Source: an uncultured Eubacteriales bacterium
GTDB lineage: Bacteria > Bacillota > Clostridia > Oscillospirales > Acutalibacteraceae
Length of the DNA: 64,000 nt
Reading direction: 5' to 3'
Assembly: GCA_948933715.1 (NCBI GenBank)
Contig: CAQZPH010000001.1
Span: 1-64,000 of the forward strand
Positions 61,604 to 64,000 of this stretch are shown one piece after another. The position numbers and the translations under genes are program-made. Numbering within the stretch: the stretch's first letter is position 1; each line of letters starts with the position of its first letter. Below the pieces are notes generated by a model, which had not been told where the DNA came from, did not search any database, and saw only the letters and a program-made list of their open reading frames with translations.

Positions 61604-63004
61604 TCAAACCGGGTGTACTTTATTTTCAATATCCCCATATTTTGCGTTTAAGCCATACTTTTTAGCTCGACGTTTTTCAAAGAATTCTACCGCTATTTTG
61701 GGAAACTGGGCATAAGCTAAAACGTCTTCATCGGTTTCAATAAATTCTTTTATTTCTGATGATAAATTCTGGAGTTCTGGCGATAACAAATCTGCTGGCC
61801 TGCAAGTAATTATATCGTCGTCTCCTATAATTTTTGTTTTAAACTTTTCATCTATTGGCATCGGTGTTTTTCCGTATTTACCTGCAATCAAATCTTTAAA
61901 TTCACTGGTGCACATTTTATATCTTGCATTGTTTATAACGTTAAATACAGCTTGGGTACCAATTATTTGAGACGTTGGTGTAACTAAAGGCGGATATCCT
62001 GCATCTTTTCGCACTCGTGGAACTTCTTCTAAAACTTTTTGGAATTCATCTTCCTTACCTGCTTGCTTTAGCTGTAACAATAAGTTTGATAGCATTCCTC
62101 CTGGCACTTGATAAATAAGTGCTCTCGTGTCAGACATCAACATCTGTGGATCAAGCAATCCTGAATTTATATATTTTTCTCTAAGCTTTACAAAGTAATC
62201 GCGAATCTCATTTAAAAGAACTAAATCAAGTCCTGTATCATATTGGGTATCGTTAAGTGCTACAACCAATGATTCTGTTGCTATATGAGAAGTCCCTTGC
62301 GCAAATGGAGACATTGCTGTATCTACAATATCAACTCCGGCACCTATCCCCTCAAGAATGCACATCGAAGCTAGTCCTGACGTAGAGTGAGTATGCAATT
62401 GTATTGGCAAATCTATAGTTTGCTTTAAGGCATTTATTATTTCCGCTGTTTTGGGCGGGGTAAGCAAACCAGCCATATCTTTAATGCAAATTGAATCCAC
62501 ACCTTCGTCTGAAAGTTGCTTTGCATAGTTTACAAAGTATTCCGGAGTAAACATCTCACCAGTAGTGTATGATATTGCAGCCTGAACATGTATATTTTCT
62601 TTTTTGGCAGCTTTAATTGAAGTTGTTAAATTTCTTATATCGTTTAATGCATCAAATATTCTAATTATGTCAATTCCATTATAAGCCGAACGCTGCACAA
62701 AATACTCAACAACATCATCTGCATAATGCCTGTATCCAAGCATGTTTTGACCCCTAAACAACATCTGAAGTTTAGTGTTTTTACAATGTTCTCTTATTAA
62801 CTTAAGTCGCTCCCACGGATCTTCATCAAGGAATCGTAAGCATGCATCAAAAGTCGCACCTCCCCAACATTCCAATGAATAAAACCCTACGTTATCAAGT
62901 TTACTTAATATCGGCAACATATCATCTGTTGGCATTCTTGTTGCTATTAAAGATTGTTGCGCATCCCTTAAGATAGTCTCAGTTATTAACATTTTCTTTT
63001 TCAT
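61604..63004 (-). CDS. Oxaloacetate decarboxylase alpha/transcarboxylase 5S-type carboxyltransferase
   Basis: 466 residues. HMGL-like barrel with ETILRDAQQSL near 8, ECWGGATFDAC near 45 and the metal-ligand pair HTHSTSG near 205, as in OadA, pyruvate carboxylase and transcarboxylase 5S. It moves a carboxyl group between oxaloacetate/pyruvate and biotin. There is no fused biotin domain; the carrier is the separate gene upstream. With the PccB-like gene before that, the set looks like a three-part transcarboxylase; a Na+-pumping decarboxylase would also need a membrane beta subunit, which is not seen. Confidence 0.9.
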   Translation of the reverse strand: MKKKMLITETILRDAQQSLIATRMPTDDMLPILSKLDNVGFYSLECWGGATFDACLRFLDEDPWERLKLIREHCKNTKLQMLFRGQNMLGYRHYADDVVEYFVQRSAYNGIDIIRIFDALNDIRNLTTSIKAAKKENIHVQAAISYTTGEMFTPEYFVNYAKQLSDEGVDSICIKDMAGLLTPPKTAEIINALKQTIDLPIQLHTHSTSGLASMCILEGIGAGVDIVDTAMSPFAQGTSHIATESLVVALNDTQYDTGLDLVLLNEIRDYFVKLREKYINSGLLDPQMLMSDTRALIYQVPGGMLSNLLLQLKQAGKEDEFQKVLEEVPRVRKDAGYPPLVTPTSQIIGTQAVFNVINNARYKMCTSEFKDLIAGKYGKTPMPIDEKFKTKIIGDDDIITCRPADLLSPELQNLSSEIKEFIETDEDVLAYAQFPKIAVEFFEKRRAKKYGLNAKYGDIENKVHPV

Positions 63005-63127
63005 TATGTCGTATCCCCCATAAATAAAATAGAACCTGCACTAGATAACATCTGCTGGAATGTAATTTATAAATGAATATTATTTTTTCTTTTTATTATA
63101 TACCTCGGGAAACTAAAAACCAAAAGT

Positions 63128-63490
63128 CTACTCTAAAACTGCAATAACCTGATCAACACTAATGCTTTGACCTTTCTTGGCATTTATAGAAACTATCTTC
63201 CCGTCTCTTGGTGATAAAATCTCATTTTCCATCTTCATTGCTTCTAGCATAGCAATAACCTCGCCCTTTTTAACCACCTGATCCACCGACACATTTATTG
63301 ATATAATGTTTCCAGACATCGGTGCAGTTATTGGCTCTCCACTACTTAATAAAACATTATTTGTTTGATTTAAATTTTCACCGGATGGACGCTCACTATT
63401 ATCTTTAAAGGGGCTATCCCCTGAATCATTAATTTCTTCTACAGTTACATCATATAATTTCCCATCAACGGTAATCTTTAAATGTTTCAT
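63128..63490 (-). CDS. Biotin carboxyl carrier protein (1.3S-like)
   Basis: 120 residues from ATG 63490 (GGAGG six bases upstream; the frame is open slightly further). The N-terminal segment KHLKITVDGKLYDVTVEE is typical of these carriers, then a linker rich in Ser, Asn and Gly, then the biotinyl domain with EAMKMENE. The biotinylated Lys is about residue 86, close to Lys89 of the 1.3S subunit of about 123 residues. Confidence 0.92.
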   Translation of the reverse strand: MKHLKITVDGKLYDVTVEEINDSGDSPFKDNSERPSGENLNQTNNVLLSSGEPITAPMSGNIISINVSVDQVVKKGEVIAMLEAMKMENEILSPRDGKIVSINAKKGQSISVDQVIAVLE

Positions 63491-63504
63491 AAAAAACCTC
63501 CACA

Positions 63505-64000
63505 CTATTTAAAAGTAGACAATACATTTTTAGAGCAAAAAAGTTCTAAAAGAGAAAATAGCTCCTTGCGAGTATCAAGCGGGTCAATAACATCACTTAT
63601 AATGCCATTTTTTGATGCGATAAGCGGACTTGCTGACTCTTGTTGGAACTTAGCCATATAAATTTTTCTATCTTTAATGGGATCTTCAGATTTTTTTAAG
63701 TCATCGTTATAAGAAATAGTCGCCATTGCTTTATATGGCAATAAAGATATTTTTGCACAAGGCCAAGCAAGAGTAGTGCTGCAATTAATGTCATCTGATA
63801 AAACTACCGATGCAAGCGAACCATAAAGTTCACCTAAAATCACGTTAAATTTTTGTACTTTACTTAAATTATAAGCTTTATAAAAATCTATTGCACATTG
63901 CGAAGAAGCAAATTCTTTCGAGTCAAAAAACGAAATAACAGGAATATTAAACCGATCACAAAAACTTATAAATCTTTGAACTTTTGCTACATCTTCTTTG
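63505..64000 (-). CDS. Acyl-CoA carboxyltransferase subunit (PccB/MmdA-like), C-terminal part, divergent
   Basis: An open frame runs from the right edge to the stop at 63505 (about 164 residues visible). FISFCDRFNIPVISFFDS and SASPLIASKNGIISDVIDPLDTRKEL align with the C-terminal half of PccB/MmdA proteins. Between them the glycine-rich oxyanion-hole stretch of the family (GFLPG ... YGGIIRHGAK) is shortened and its glycines are gone (EFASSQCAIDFYKAYNL), and the usual AYGGAY reads LYGSLA. The subunit may have altered or lost catalysis. It ends 12 bases before the biotin carrier start. Confidence 0.75.
   Translation of the reverse strand, partial: KEDVAKVQRFISFCDRFNIPVISFFDSKEFASSQCAIDFYKAYNLSKVQKFNVILGELYGSLASVVLSDDINCSTTLAWPCAKISLLPYKAMATISYNDDLKKSEDPIKDRKIYMAKFQQESASPLIASKNGIISDVIDPLDTRKELFSLLELFCSKNVLSTFK

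Noticed and set aside
1..64000. Prophage, insertion sequence, integron, CRISPR array or restriction/defence island
   Set aside because: No transposase, integrase, recombinase, cas or phage genes, and no regular direct repeats with spacers were seen; almost all genes are core functions in order.

Overview
The window is AT-rich chromosomal DNA from an anaerobic, low-GC Gram-positive bacterium, most probably a member of class Clostridia (Bacillota). The evidence is pyruvate:ferredoxin oxidoreductase, type III glutamine synthetase, the B. subtilis-like order yicC-remA-gmk-rpoZ-priA-def-fmt-rsmB-rlmN-stp-prkC-rsgA, AddAB in place of RecBCD, a BofA-like sporulation protein, BioY and RibU-like vitamin importers, an S-box (SAM-I) riboswitch, and strong AAGGAGG-type ribosome binding sites with many TTG and GTG starts. 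I see no prophage, insertion sequence, CRISPR array, tRNA or 16S/23S/5S rRNA gene. Coding density is high and nearly every gene is core housekeeping.

Layout. 1-4.9 kb: the start of a secreted protein (edge-truncated), then glycogen phosphorylase and a GH13 amylase. 5-10.3 kb: an orphan secreted protein and PFOR, both minus strand. 10.5-17.3 kb: a CBS-domain membrane protein, asnB, glnN, RNase P RNA and a glycine-rich secreted protein, all plus strand. 17.3-30.4 kb: one long minus-strand operon of translation, RNA modification and signalling genes running from yicC to rsgA. 30.4-43.6 kb: minus-strand genes nrdR, bofA, a yaaL-like gene, rnr, secG, addAB, metK with its riboswitch, and a ribU-like gene. 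43.7-49.8 kb: plus-strand comM, a Cys-flanked membrane protein, murA, a YycJ-type hydrolase, rlmH, bioY and a DUF1284 gene. 49.8-56.5 kb: minus-strand operon ymfF-ymfH-lgt-lepA-hemW. 56.7-61.5 kb: plus-strand FHA-FtsW fusion, a class B PBP and an ABC exporter pair. 61.6-64 kb: minus-strand biotin-dependent carboxyltransferase genes, cut by the window edge.

How the genes fit together. GlgP and the GH13 enzyme feed intracellular alpha-glucan into glycolysis, and PFOR converts the pyruvate to acetyl-CoA and reduced ferredoxin. The terminal operon (PccB-like, 1.3S-like biotin carrier, 5S/OadA-like) resembles a transcarboxylase and would need the biotin that BioY imports. The PrkC/Stp kinase-phosphatase pair, the FHA-bearing FtsW/RodA protein, its PBP, MurA and Lgt form a cell-envelope set that may be linked through phosphothreonine signalling.

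The most unusual signal is outside the genes. Several spacers inside otherwise tightly packed minus-strand operons hold compact multi-helix inverted-repeat elements. Two of them (def-fmt and lepA-hemW) fold on paper into almost perfect four-way junctions of about 120 bases, with the same topology but no obvious shared sequence. A third, looser one lies between secG and rnr, and simpler hairpins lie between lgt and lepA and between yicC and remA.
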